From Sciscionella marina DSM 45152 (GTDB taxonomy: Bacteria; Actinomycetota; Actinomycetes; Mycobacteriales; Pseudonocardiaceae): DNA of 64,000 nucleotides. The position numbers were made by a program, and so were the translations under genes. Every line of letters starts with the position of its first letter. Positions within the stretch are counted from its first letter, which is position 1. Below, piece after piece: positions 1 through 8,535 of this stretch. Location: NCBI RefSeq assembly GCF_000379465.1, contig NZ_KB905381.1:186001-250000 (forward strand), given 5' to 3'. Under the pieces are notes generated by a model, which was not told the DNA's origin, searched no databases, and saw only the letters and a program-made list of their open reading frames with translations.

Positions 1-2
1 CC

Positions 3-812
3 AGCGTGTACGCCTATGACGGTGCCACCGGGAAACAGAAGTCTCAGTTCGTGCTCCCGAAACGGCCGATGGGCCTGGCGCTCGATCCCGCGAGCCACAC
101 CCTGTACACCTCGGCCGCGCTGGACGAGGCCGTGCAGGTGGTCGACGCGGATACCGGCAAGGTCAAGGCGACTCTGCCCGCGCCGGACGGAGCCCGCGAG
201 ATCCGCGTGGACGCCGAACGCGGCAGGTTCTACGTCTCCGAGCCGTACAACGACACCGGCACGGTCGCCGAATACGACACGCACACCAACAAACTCGTGC
301 GCAGGCTGGTGACCGGGGGCAAGACCACCGCGGGAATCGCACTCGACGGGGACAAGCTGTACACGACCAGCTGGAACGACGGCACCGTCGCGGTGCTCGA
401 TCTGTCCACCGGCAAGGTGCTGAACAAGATCAGCACCGGGGACGGCTCCAACCCGACCAATGTGGCCATCGACCCGAAAACCAAGCGGGCCTTCGTGACG
501 CTGCAGGGCTTCGGCACGGTCGAGACGATCGACACCGCGACCGGGAAGCCGGTCGGAGCACCGGCGCGCACCGGGAGCAAGCCGCTCGGGCTCGGGGTCG
601 ACGAGGACGCGGGCAAGGTCTACGTCACCAACTACGGCGGATCGAACCTCGCCGTGCTCGACGCGACAAGCGGCAAGAAGACCGGGAACGTCGCCAAGAT
701 CGGCAAGAACCCCATTTCCGCTGCGGTGAACACCAATACGCATGAGGTGTGGGTCAGCGCGGGCGGCTACGAGGGCGGCGCCAACACGGTGACGAAGGTG
801 TCCGCGCCGTGA
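3..812 (+). CDS. YncE-like beta-propeller protein (5' truncated)
   Basis: This is the 3' part of a gene that enters from the left edge; 269 residues are visible, and an in-frame GTG at position 6 is probably not the true start. The protein is built of repeating units such as YVTNYGGSNLAVLD and YTTSWNDGTVAVLD, the blade pattern of YncE/YVTN-type seven-bladed propellers, which are usually secreted or periplasmic. No catalytic residues are recognisable. Its stop TGA (810-812) overlaps the GTG start of the next gene, so the two are translationally coupled. The coupling to a siderophore-binding lipoprotein suggests an envelope role in iron acquisition, but this is inference. Confidence 0.75.
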   Translation, partial: SVYAYDGATGKQKSQFVLPKRPMGLALDPASHTLYTSAALDEAVQVVDADTGKVKATLPAPDGAREIRVDAERGRFYVSEPYNDTGTVAEYDTHTNKLVRRLVTGGKTTAGIALDGDKLYTTSWNDGTVAVLDLSTGKVLNKISTGDGSNPTNVAIDPKTKRAFVTLQGFGTVETIDTATGKPVGAPARTGSKPLGLGVDEDAGKVYVTNYGGSNLAVLDATSGKKTGNVAKIGKNPISAAVNTNTHEVWVSAGGYEGGANTVTKVSAP

Positions 813-1792
813 GCCATCGCACCGTCATCGCGGCCGTATTCACCTGCCTCGTCGTGCTGCTGACGGCAGGGTGTGGCACGAGCCCGGACACTCCCTCCGG
901 TCCGGGACACCAGCTCACCGATGCCACAGGGAAGCGGGTGACGGTGCCGAGTCGACCGTCGAGGGTGGTCACGCTCAGCGAATCCACCCTCGACGGGGCC
1001 CTCGCCCTCGGAGTGCGCCCGGTCGCGACTTCCGGTGGTCGAGGACAGCCGGGCGTCCCCGCGTACCTCGCCGAGCGCGCCAAGGGAATCCCACTGGTGG
1101 GAGCGTTGGCCAGCCCATCACTGGAGAAGATCACCGAGGCCCGTCCGGACCTGATCCTCACCGATGGCACCGCCTTGAAGGACACCGCGGTACTGGACAA
1201 GCTGCGCGCCATCGCGCCACTGGCCTACGTGCGCGAGGCGGGAGCGGACTGGCGCCAGGCGTTCACCATGGAAGCCGAGGCACTGAACAAGGCCGGCCGG
1301 GCGCGCACGGTGCTCGCCGACTTCGACCGCGGGCTCGCCGCGACCAAGGGCGGACTCGGGAACAACGGCGGTTCCAGCGTCACCATCGTGCGCTGGACCG
1401 GCAAGGGGCCACAGCTGATCCTGCGCGAACAGCCGGCCGGGCGCATCGTCAGCGAGCTCGGGCTGCGCAGGCCGCCCGCGCAGGACAAGGACGGACCGGG
1501 GCACAGTGTTCCGGTCAGCCTGGAGAACCTGGACCAGCTCGACGCCGACTGGATCTTCTTCGGCGCCCTCGGAGGTGGTGGTCGGCAGGGAGCGAACGCG
1601 AAGAAGACCACCGGGGATGTCGGCGCCAGCCAGAAAGCGCTGCGCCAGGCGAGTGCGGTGCCGGGATTCGACCGGCTGCACGCGGTCGCCGCACATCACG
1701 TTGTCCCGGTCGACGGCTCGGCGTGGACCAGTGCGGGCGGTGTGCTGGCTTGCACCAGGATCCTCGAGGACATCGGCGGTGCGCTCAAGTGA
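809..1792 (+). CDS. Siderophore ABC transporter substrate-binding lipoprotein
   Basis: This 327-residue protein begins at GTG 809, chosen because it overlaps the preceding stop and opens directly into a lipoprotein signal peptide: a basic start, a hydrophobic run of about 14 residues, and the lipobox TAGC with the lipidated Cys at residue 22. The mature part matches the FecB/FepB type III binding-protein fold (helical backbone family), with the opening RVVTLSESTLDGALALG and the 'RPDLILTD' segment. It should sit on the outer face of the membrane and bind a ferric siderophore. No FecCD permease is in the window; it may lie to the left. Its stop overlaps the start of the isochorismate synthase gene. 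Confidence 0.8.
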   Translation: MSHRTVIAAVFTCLVVLLTAGCGTSPDTPSGPGHQLTDATGKRVTVPSRPSRVVTLSESTLDGALALGVRPVATSGGRGQPGVPAYLAERAKGIPLVGALASPSLEKITEARPDLILTDGTALKDTAVLDKLRAIAPLAYVREAGADWRQAFTMEAEALNKAGRARTVLADFDRGLAATKGGLGNNGGSSVTIVRWTGKGPQLILREQPAGRIVSELGLRRPPAQDKDGPGHSVPVSLENLDQLDADWIFFGALGGGGRQGANAKKTTGDVGASQKALRQASAVPGFDRLHAVAAHHVVPVDGSAWTSAGGVLACTRILEDIGGALK

Positions 1793-2865
1793 ACGCCGAC
1801 ATCCTGTTCGCGGGGCCGAATCACTCGATCACCGCGCGCGGGGGTGAACCGGTGAGCGCACCCGATATCGGTGCGCTTGCCGAGGTCCTCGCCGGAGCCC
1901 CGTTCGCGATCGGTGCCGTGGCGTACTCCGGACCGGCCACGCTCATCCACCCCGAATCGGTGCGCCACGGCGCGCGGCCGGCGGACACGGGCACCACTTA
2001 CCACGCGGGCTCGCCGCTGTGGACCCACTCGCTGCCCGATGCGGCGGCGCACCGCAAGGCGGTCGCCGATATCGTCGCCCGGGTCCGCGCGGGTGAACTG
2101 CACAAGGCGGTGCTGGCCAGAGCATTGGAGCTGGAGTTCGGCACAGACCTCGACACGGCGGGAATCGTGGCGAACCTGTTGCGCAACAACGCATACGGTT
2201 ATGTGTTCGCGGTTCCGGTCCGAGCGGGAGGACAGTTTCTCGGTGCCAGCCCGGAGCTGCTGCTCGAACGCCGCGGCGCCCGGGCACGTTCGCATCCGCT
2301 CGCGGGTTCCGCACCGCGTGATCCCGATCCGGTGCGCGACAGGGAGAACGCCGAACTGCTCCGGAAATCGGCGAAGGACTCCGCCGAACACGCCTTCGTC
2401 GTGGAAGCTATCGCCGAAATCCTGTCGCCGTACTGCGCGCGCCTGGACGTGCCCGCGCGGCCCGAGCTGTTCGCCACCCCCGACATGTGGCATCTCGGCA
2501 CCGAAATCACCGGGACACTGCGTGATCGGGAAGCGAGTTCATTGCACCTGGCCGCCGCGCTGCACCCGACGCCCGCCGTCTGCGGCAGCCCGCGCGAACA
2601 GGCGCGCACCGTACTGGCCGAGACCGAACCGTTCGACCGCGGACACTACGCCGGGATCGTCGGCTGGTGCGCGGAGAACGGCGACGGAGAATGGGCGATC
2701 GGTATCCGCAGCGCGGAGGTGACCGGTTCACGGATCCGGCTCCACGCGGGCGGCGGTATCGTAGCCGACTCCGATCCGGAGGCCGAGCTCGCCGAGACGA
2801 ACGCGAAATTCCGCACTATGCTGCGCGCGATCTGCCCCGACTGGCGGGAGGAACAACCCACCTGA
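1789..2865 (+). CDS. Isochorismate synthase (siderophore type)
   Basis: A 358-residue chorismate-binding enzyme that converts chorismate to isochorismate, the first step to salicylate or 2,3-dihydroxybenzoate. GTG 1789 overlaps the upstream TGA by four bases; the longer open frame upstream is only the shadow of the lipoprotein gene. Family marks are GELHKAVLARALELEF (with the general-base Lys), the HPTPAVCGSPREQA segment, YAGIVGWCAENGDGEWAIG and the C-terminal GGGIVADSDPEAELAET. Length fits EntC/DhbC rather than the longer MenF or salicylate synthase enzymes. Coupling to a siderophore-binding lipoprotein supports siderophore synthesis rather than menaquinone. I see no lyase or isochorismatase gene in the window. 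Confidence 0.88.
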   Translation: MNADILFAGPNHSITARGGEPVSAPDIGALAEVLAGAPFAIGAVAYSGPATLIHPESVRHGARPADTGTTYHAGSPLWTHSLPDAAAHRKAVADIVARVRAGELHKAVLARALELEFGTDLDTAGIVANLLRNNAYGYVFAVPVRAGGQFLGASPELLLERRGARARSHPLAGSAPRDPDPVRDRENAELLRKSAKDSAEHAFVVEAIAEILSPYCARLDVPARPELFATPDMWHLGTEITGTLRDREASSLHLAAALHPTPAVCGSPREQARTVLAETEPFDRGHYAGIVGWCAENGDGEWAIGIRSAEVTGSRIRLHAGGGIVADSDPEAELAETNAKFRTMLRAICPDWREEQPT

Positions 2866-2992
2866 CGCTATCGCGGGCCCGATACCGCGGCGACCGTCGG
2901 TTCGACGGCGCCGCACCGTTTGTCATCAGCCTGCGCATGACCGGGGTTTCTCCTGGCTCCACGGATTCGACGACTCATTCTGAAATAACCTT

Positions 2993-3589
2993 TCATGGCC
3001 GTGGAACCGGCTCCGTTCTGGTCCGGTAAGCGCGTTGTTGGCAGGAGCGGGAGCAGTACTTGCGGGGCCGTCCTCGGCCCGTCTGGGTCAGCGGTCCCCG
3101 GCAGTCCCCGCACCGGTTTTCATCACAACATGCTGAGCTTTCGTCACGGTGGCCGATGCCCGCGGCCGTGCACAGGTCGGTATGCGGGAAGCGTCCGCGT
3201 GGCGTGTGCGCGGTCAGCTCGCGGTCGAGATAGCGACATTCCGTGATGTCGTCGTCTTCGCACGAGAGCAAGTGGCACAGATACTTGCGAGCGGCTTGCA
3301 TCCGGTCGATCCCTCGCTCCACCTCGCGGACTTGTTCCCGCACGGTTCGGCGCCACGTCGCGAGATCAGCATCGCCACTGGCGACGATCGCCGTTTTGTC
3401 GAGCGGCATCATCCCGGTGACATGGCAGACGTAGACGAGGCCGAGCCGGCGCAGGTCGCGTTCCCGGTAACGCCGGACACCACCGTGCCGGGGCGGCTGA
3501 CCGAGCACCCCTTGGCGTTCCCACCAGCGCACGGTGGACGGGGCGAGGTCGTAGAGGGCGGCGGCAGCACCGATGCGGACCGTTGACAT
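2993..3589 (-). CDS. MerR-family regulator with C-terminal zinc-ribbon-like tail
   Basis: A 198-residue protein read leftward from ATG 3589. A GTG at 3610 is in frame, but neither start has a strong ribosome site. Residues 1-75 form a MerR winged-helix domain (STVRWWERQGVLGQPPR, then GGVRRYRERDLRRLGLVYVC). A helical stretch (about 80-115) fits the MerR dimerisation coil. The tail is Cys-rich: CRGPL followed after about 12 residues by KYCSRSCQQRAYR, a pattern that recurs in small actinobacterial DNA-binding proteins and may bind zinc. It is divergent from the ABC exporter-type pair, with an iron box in the 58-base gap, so it probably answers to iron status and may control the transporters. The inducer is unknown. 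Confidence 0.8.
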   Translation of the reverse strand: MSTVRIGAAAALYDLAPSTVRWWERQGVLGQPPRHGGVRRYRERDLRRLGLVYVCHVTGMMPLDKTAIVASGDADLATWRRTVREQVREVERGIDRMQAARKYLCHLLSCEDDDITECRYLDRELTAHTPRGRFPHTDLCTAAGIGHRDESSACCDENRCGDCRGPLTQTGRGRPRKYCSRSCQQRAYRTRTEPVPRP

Positions 3590-3613
3590 GAAGCCCACTT
3601 TAGCAGTCACTAT

Positions 3614-3632
3614 TTAGGTTAACCTAACCTAA
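3614..3632. promoter_or_regulatory. IdeR/DtxR-type iron box
   Basis: The 19 bases TTAGGTTAACCTAACCTAA match the known IdeR/DmdR consensus TTAGGTTAGGCTAACCTAA at 17 of 19 positions; only two central bases differ. The box lies 15 bases before the ATG of the first ABC transporter and 24 bases from the MerR start, so an iron-loaded repressor bound here could shut both directions. This is direct sequence evidence that the flanking genes belong to the iron regulon. Confidence 0.9.
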
Positions 3633-3647
3633 TCGAGAAGGGTTTCG

Positions 3648-5402
3648 ATGACTGAAGCGGTGCGCCCCGCGTTGATCCCGCTCAGCGCGGCGGCACGGAT
3701 GCTGCGTCCGGTCCATACTCACTTGCTCACCTGCGCGGTTTTCTCGGCTCTCGGCGCGGCAGCGGGATTGCTTCCCTATGTGGCGATCGCCGAACTCGCC
3801 CGGGCCGTGCTGACGGCCTCCGACCCCGCGACCGCGTGGACGTGGGTCGGCATCGGCGTGGGTGGCGGGCTGCTCCGGCTCGTATCCGAGTCGCTGTCCT
3901 CGCACGTGGGCCACCACGCGGACGCCAAGATGCTCTATCACCTGCGAGTACGGATCGCCGAGAGGCTCGGTGCGGTGCCGCTCGGCTGGTTCCGCTTGTC
4001 CGGCTCCGGTCAAGTGAGCAAGGCGATGACCGACGACCTGGAGGCGATGCACAACCTTTTCGCGCACTCCCTCGGTGAAATCCTGGGCGCGGGTACGGCG
4101 ATGACGGCGGGGTTCTGCTACCTCGCGATCGTCGACTGGCGTATGGCGTTGTGCGTGGTCGCGGTTCCGCTCGTCGCGATCGGCTGCTACCGGATCGCGA
4201 TGCGCTCCATGCCCGGGCACACCGCCCGATTGGTCGCCACGGAGAACCGGATCAGTACCTCGGCGGTCGAGTACATCGATGGGATCACCGTCGCGAAGAC
4301 CTACGGCGGCACCGAAGGATGGTTGCTCGACCGTTTCACCCACGCGTTGCACGAGAGGGCGGAAGCCTTCCGCGTGTGGATCGGCGAGTGCCGCTACAGC
4401 AGCGCGCTGAATCGGGCGCTCGGTTCGGAGATGACCGTGCTTGCCGTGGTAGGGACGATCGGCTCGATCTTCGTGGCCGACGGTTCGCTCTCGGCACTCG
4501 CGCTGTTGCCGTTCTTGACCGTCGGTATCGGTCTTCCCACCTCGCTGCGTCCGATGATCAATGGCACGATCGCGCTGCGCCAAGCACGTCTGGCCGCGGG
4601 GCGAATCGAGGAACTGCTCGAGCGCGAACCCTTGCCGGAGCCGAAAGATCCGGGTGTCCCGGCTCACCACGGCATCGAGTTCGATCGGGTCTCGTTCTCT
4701 TACACCGGTGAGGACAACGTGCTGGACGAGATCAGTGCCACCTGTGCGCCGGGGACCGTCACCGCCATCGTCGGTCCCTCGGGCGCGGGAAAATCGACGC
4801 TGGCGAGCCTGTTGCCGCGGTTCTACGACGTCACCGGTGGGCGGATCAAGATCGGTGACACCGACATCCGCGCGCTCTCGACCCGGTCGCTGCTCTCATC
4901 GATGTCCCTGGTGTTTCAGGATGTCGTACTGTTGCGCGATTCGGTCGCCGAGAACATCCGCATCGGCTGCCCCGGCGCCGGCGAGGAAGCGGTTCGTGAG
5001 GCCGCGAAAGCAGCGCAGGTGCACGACGTCATCGAGCGGCTGCCCCATGGTTACGACACCGTGCTCGGCCTCGAGGGAGGCGACCTTTCCGGCGGTGAGC
5101 GGCAGCGACTGACGATAGCCCGCGCGATCCTCTCCAACGCGCCCATCGTGGTGCTGGACGAAGCTACCGCGGCACTCGATCCGGACAACGAAGCAGCCGT
5201 GCAGGACGCGATGTCCGAACTGATAGCGGGTAAGACGGTGGTCGTCATCGCGCACCGTCTGCAGACGATCACCTCGGCCGGTCAGATCCTGGTGCTCGAC
5301 AACGGTCAGCTCGTCGAGCGGGGAACACACAGCGGACTTCTGCGGCACGGCGGGCTCTACGCCCGGATGTGGCGCGCCCAGCAGAGTGGAGAAACAGCAT
5401 GA
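3648..5402 (+). CDS. ABC transporter TMD-NBD half, IrtA/YbtP-like
   Basis: A 584-residue membrane protein with an N-terminal six-helix transmembrane domain (about 25-310) and a C-terminal ATPase. ATPase motifs are Walker A GPSGAGKST, signature LSGGERQR, Walker B IVVLDEATAALD and the switch His in VIAHRLQT. It is homologous to exporter-fold ABC proteins, but in actinomycetes and Yersinia paired members next to siderophore genes (IrtA/IrtB, YbtP/YbtQ) import or reduce ferric siderophores. The iron box directly upstream and isochorismate synthase nearby favour that role here. Its stop overlaps the next gene's start (ATGA), so the two halves should be made together as a heterodimer. Confidence 0.85.
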   Translation: MTEAVRPALIPLSAAARMLRPVHTHLLTCAVFSALGAAAGLLPYVAIAELARAVLTASDPATAWTWVGIGVGGGLLRLVSESLSSHVGHHADAKMLYHLRVRIAERLGAVPLGWFRLSGSGQVSKAMTDDLEAMHNLFAHSLGEILGAGTAMTAGFCYLAIVDWRMALCVVAVPLVAIGCYRIAMRSMPGHTARLVATENRISTSAVEYIDGITVAKTYGGTEGWLLDRFTHALHERAEAFRVWIGECRYSSALNRALGSEMTVLAVVGTIGSIFVADGSLSALALLPFLTVGIGLPTSLRPMINGTIALRQARLAAGRIEELLEREPLPEPKDPGVPAHHGIEFDRVSFSYTGEDNVLDEISATCAPGTVTAIVGPSGAGKSTLASLLPRFYDVTGGRIKIGDTDIRALSTRSLLSSMSLVFQDVVLLRDSVAENIRIGCPGAGEEAVREAAKAAQVHDVIERLPHGYDTVLGLEGGDLSGGERQRLTIARAILSNAPIVVLDEATAALDPDNEAAVQDAMSELIAGKTVVVIAHRLQTITSAGQILVLDNGQLVERGTHSGLLRHGGLYARMWRAQQSGETA

Positions 5403-7132
5403 TCCGCAGGCTCTTCCAATTGTGGCCCCAGCCGCGCTTGTTGCTACGTTTCGCCTTATTGGAGGCGGTACTCGCGGTGCTGCAGGGGCTGTTGCTTGGT
5501 TCACTCGTTCCGATCCTCGGGGCCTTGCTCCGTGCCGAACCGGATTTCGCCGCGGCGCGGCCCTGGCTCATCGGTGCCGCGGTGGGCATCGTGGCGCACC
5601 TCGCCTTGAGTGTCGTCGCCACACCTGCCGGTTTCGCCGCGAGCAACGAGCTCGGCATCCATCTGCGGCGTGCCTTGATGCACCACGTGACCACGCTGCC
5701 GCTCGGCTGGTTCGATTCCCAGCGAAGGGCGGAGTTCGTGCGCGCCATGAGTGGCGCTGCGGGGCTCGCCACGATCTGTGTGGTCGTCGGTGGCCCGGTG
5801 CTCAACTGCGTACTCGTGCCCACGACGATCATCGGGGTCACCTTCGCCTTCGACTGGCGGCTCGCTCTGGTGCTGCTCGCCATCGCGCCGGTCGCGCTTG
5901 TGCTGCTCGGTTTGGCCAAGCGCACGAACATGGCGGTCGTCGACGACATGGAGACGGCGACCGAGGACATCGTCAACCGCACGATCGAGTTCGGCCAGGC
6001 CCAGCCGGTGCTGCGGGCCGCAGGAGAGGCCTGCACCGGGACCGCGAACATGCGGCACGCTCTGCTCGAGCATCGCCGCCGCTACGCGCGCGGTCTCAAC
6101 CGCCTGCTCGTACCGGACATGTCGTACACCGCCGCGGTCGTCGCCGGCAGCGCGGTGGTGCTCGTGCTCGGGGCATGGTTCTCGCTCTCCGGAAAGTTGG
6201 AGATCGCCGAGACCATCGCCGTTCTCGTGCTCGCCGTCCGGTACCTGGAACGGCTCGGCGCACTCTCCGGGCTCGTCGGTGGGCTCGGGGCACTCGACGT
6301 GGCGATCGGCAGGATCGAGGACATCATGCACCAACACCCCCTGCCGAGGAGCACCGAACCCGTCCGCTCGGTAGCACATTCCGGGATCGAGTTCCAGGAC
6401 GTGCACTTCGCCTATTCCCGCACCCCGGTGCTTTCCGGGGTATCGTTCCACTGCCCGCAGGGCTCCACGACCGCACTGGTCGGCCCATCCGGTTCAGGCA
6501 AGACCACCATCACCCGGCTGGTCGCCCGATTTTTCGATGTCGGTTCAGGACAGATTCGTATCGGAGACATCGACATCCGAGACTACGACCCGAGCGTCCT
6601 GCTCGAGCACATCGCCATCGTGTTCCAGGACGTCTACTTGTTCGACACGACCATCGAGGAAAACGTGCGGATCGCCAAACCGGATGCCACCCGGCCGGAA
6701 CTCGAGGCCGCCGCACGGGCCGCCCGACTGGATGAGGTGATCGCGCGGCAACCGAACGGCTGGGCCACCGAAGTAGGCGAGTCGGGGACACAGCTCTCGG
6801 GCGGGGAACGCCAACGCGTCTCGATCGCACGCGCCTTCCTCAAACAGGCACAGATCGTCCTCATCGACGAGGCCGCGTCCGCCCTCGATCCGGAGAACGA
6901 AAAGGCGATCAGCGAAGCCATCACCGGACTCGCCGCGGACCCGCAACGTACCGTCCTGGTCATCGCGCACGCCCCGGCCACGCTCGCCGCCGCGGACCGA
7001 GTGATCACCCTGGGGCACGGGACGATCCAGGAAACCGGGACGCCCGGCGAACTGCGCCACGCCGGCGGTGCCTACGCACAAATCTACGATCAATACGAAC
7101 ACGCGCGCCGGTGGCGCATCGCGGCACCATGA
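5399..7132 (+). CDS. ABC transporter TMD-NBD half, IrtB/YbtQ-like
   Basis: A 577-residue partner of the preceding transporter, started at ATG 5399 because that codon forms an ATGA overlap; an in-frame ATG 30 bases upstream lies inside the first gene. The N-terminal half carries about six membrane helices. The C-terminal ATPase shows Walker A GPSGSGKTT, signature LSGGERQRVSIARA, Walker B IVLIDEAASALD and VIAHAPAT. The switch-region His is kept in HAPAT. It probably forms the heterodimeric siderophore transporter with the first half, in the inner membrane. No separate promoter is visible. Confidence 0.85.
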   Translation: MIRRLFQLWPQPRLLLRFALLEAVLAVLQGLLLGSLVPILGALLRAEPDFAAARPWLIGAAVGIVAHLALSVVATPAGFAASNELGIHLRRALMHHVTTLPLGWFDSQRRAEFVRAMSGAAGLATICVVVGGPVLNCVLVPTTIIGVTFAFDWRLALVLLAIAPVALVLLGLAKRTNMAVVDDMETATEDIVNRTIEFGQAQPVLRAAGEACTGTANMRHALLEHRRRYARGLNRLLVPDMSYTAAVVAGSAVVLVLGAWFSLSGKLEIAETIAVLVLAVRYLERLGALSGLVGGLGALDVAIGRIEDIMHQHPLPRSTEPVRSVAHSGIEFQDVHFAYSRTPVLSGVSFHCPQGSTTALVGPSGSGKTTITRLVARFFDVGSGQIRIGDIDIRDYDPSVLLEHIAIVFQDVYLFDTTIEENVRIAKPDATRPELEAAARAARLDEVIARQPNGWATEVGESGTQLSGGERQRVSIARAFLKQAQIVLIDEAASALDPENEKAISEAITGLAADPQRTVLVIAHAPATLAAADRVITLGHGTIQETGTPGELRHAGGAYAQIYDQYEHARRWRIAAP

Positions 7133-7347
7133 CCTTGCGCGGTGCCCCGACCAGGGTGAATTCCCGCTCGACGAGGGTCAGCTCGGCTCCCGGACACCCC
7201 CACCACCGACCAGTGCCCTTCCCCGCACATGAGACGGGCACCCCGGGCGCACCGGAACCGGTCGTGCGTGCTTCCACTCTGCCGGTGGGCCGAGCACCTG
7301 CCTTTCCCTCCGCCGTGCTGTCGGTGGTTCAGGGCATGATGACGGGC

Positions 7348-8115
7348 ATGGCAAAGACGTATGGCTTCATCGGCACCGGCGAGATCACCGCCGCGATCGT
7401 GCGCGGACTGAATCGCGCCGACCCGCCACCGGTGTTCCTGTCCCCACGCAACCACCGGATCGGACGGGAACTGGCCGAGGAGTTCGGCACGGTACGGGTG
7501 TGCGCGAGCAATCAGGAGGTGCTCGACAACGCGGAGGTGATCGTGCTAGCGGTACGTCCGCCGATCACCCGGGAGGTCCTCGCGGAGCTGACGTTCCGTC
7601 CCGGCCATGTGGTGATCAGCGCGATCGCCGGGATCCCGCTGGACGATCTGCGCGCGTGGGTCGCACCCGCCGGCCGAACGGTGCGCTCGATCCCGCTGCC
7701 CCAGGCAGCCGAGGGGGAGAGTCTGACCGCGCTGTATCCGTACGAGAGCGCTGCCGCGGAATTGTACGGCCGCGTCGGCGGGATCGTGGTTCCGGAAACC
7801 GAGGAGGCGCTGACCGCGATCAGCGCCGCCTCGGCCACGTTTGCCGCGCACCTGGACTATCTGAGCACCATCGCCGACTGGCTGACCGGGCACGGCCTTT
7901 CCGATGAGGCGGCACATAGCTATCTCGCGCACGTGTTCGGGCAGCTCGGCCGATCCCTGCTGCGCCATGAGGACGCGCTGCGCACCATGACCGAGAAACA
8001 CACGACACCGGGAGGTACCAACGAACAACTGAAGGCCGAACTACGCGAGAACGGTGTACCGGATACCGTGCGCGCCGCGCTCGATTCGGTGCTGGCCCGG
8101 CTCACCACGAGCTGA
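7348..8115 (+). CDS. Pyrroline-5-carboxylate reductase-like protein
   Basis: A 255-residue NAD(P)-binding protein of the ProC family. The start is set at ATG 7348 because the Rossmann motif GFIGTGEITAAIVRGL follows at once; in-frame ATGs at 7336 and 7339 are possible. The core pattern (VLAVRPPITREVL, then VISAIAGIPLDDL, then RSIPLPQAAEG) matches ProC, and the C-terminal part keeps the helical dimerisation region ending in a TPGGTNEQL motif typical of the family. It is slightly shorter than most ProC proteins. The genuine housekeeping proC may lie elsewhere; ProC-like paralogues also reduce other cyclic imines. The 215 bases upstream hold no gene that I can recognise. Confidence 0.72.
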   Translation: MAKTYGFIGTGEITAAIVRGLNRADPPPVFLSPRNHRIGRELAEEFGTVRVCASNQEVLDNAEVIVLAVRPPITREVLAELTFRPGHVVISAIAGIPLDDLRAWVAPAGRTVRSIPLPQAAEGESLTALYPYESAAAELYGRVGGIVVPETEEALTAISAASATFAAHLDYLSTIADWLTGHGLSDEAAHSYLAHVFGQLGRSLLRHEDALRTMTEKHTTPGGTNEQLKAELRENGVPDTVRAALDSVLARLTTS

Positions 8116-8161
8116 CCGAGCGTCCCGGCCACGACGTGACCGCTCAGAAAGGAACGGGTGA

Positions 8162-8497
8162 ATGAAAGCCGAGTACGAGTTCTTCCCCGCCGGAACGGGG
8201 GAGTGGCGGCCGACGGCGCAGCACGGGGTGACCGAACGCGTGCTCAGCCGAGACCCCGAGGACCCGGAGATACTGACCCGGCTGGCCAGCTGGGCGCCCG
8301 GCCTGGACACCTCGGCCGCCGGTGTGATCACGCACGACTACGTCGAGGAGGTCTACCTCGTCGAGGGCGAGCTCCACGACCTCACCCTCGCGAAGACCTT
8401 CCGCGCGGGCGAGTTCGCGATGCGCAGGCCGGGCATGCCGCACGGTCCATACCGCACGGACACCGGCTGCGTGATGCTGGAAACCCGGCACCGCTAG
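8162..8497 (+). CDS. Small cupin-domain protein
   Basis: A 111-residue single-domain cupin with an AGGAACGGGTGA leader before ATG 8162. The metal-site pattern is recognisable: THDYVEEVYLVEGELHDL with His and Glu of motif 1, then GEFAMRRPGMPHGPY with the motif 2 His. The arrangement resembles ChrR-type or 2,4'-dihydroxyacetophenone-dioxygenase-like cupins. A clear paralogue lies at 45959-46312 and shares the H-x4-E and RPPGM-HGP signatures. The substrate is unknown; its position between proC and a convergent molybdenum oxidoreductase gives no firm clue. Confidence 0.72.
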   Translation: MKAEYEFFPAGTGEWRPTAQHGVTERVLSRDPEDPEILTRLASWAPGLDTSAAGVITHDYVEEVYLVEGELHDLTLAKTFRAGEFAMRRPGMPHGPYRTDTGCVMLETRHR

Positions 8498-8535
8498 GAA
8501 ACGGGCTGCTGCGCCCGGACCGCCGGTCTGTCCGC

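Noticed and set aside
7133-7347. A small minus-strand gene in the gap before proC
   Set aside because: A 90-codon frame exists, but it overlaps the end of the ABC gene and shows no domain, ribosome site or convincing codon pattern.
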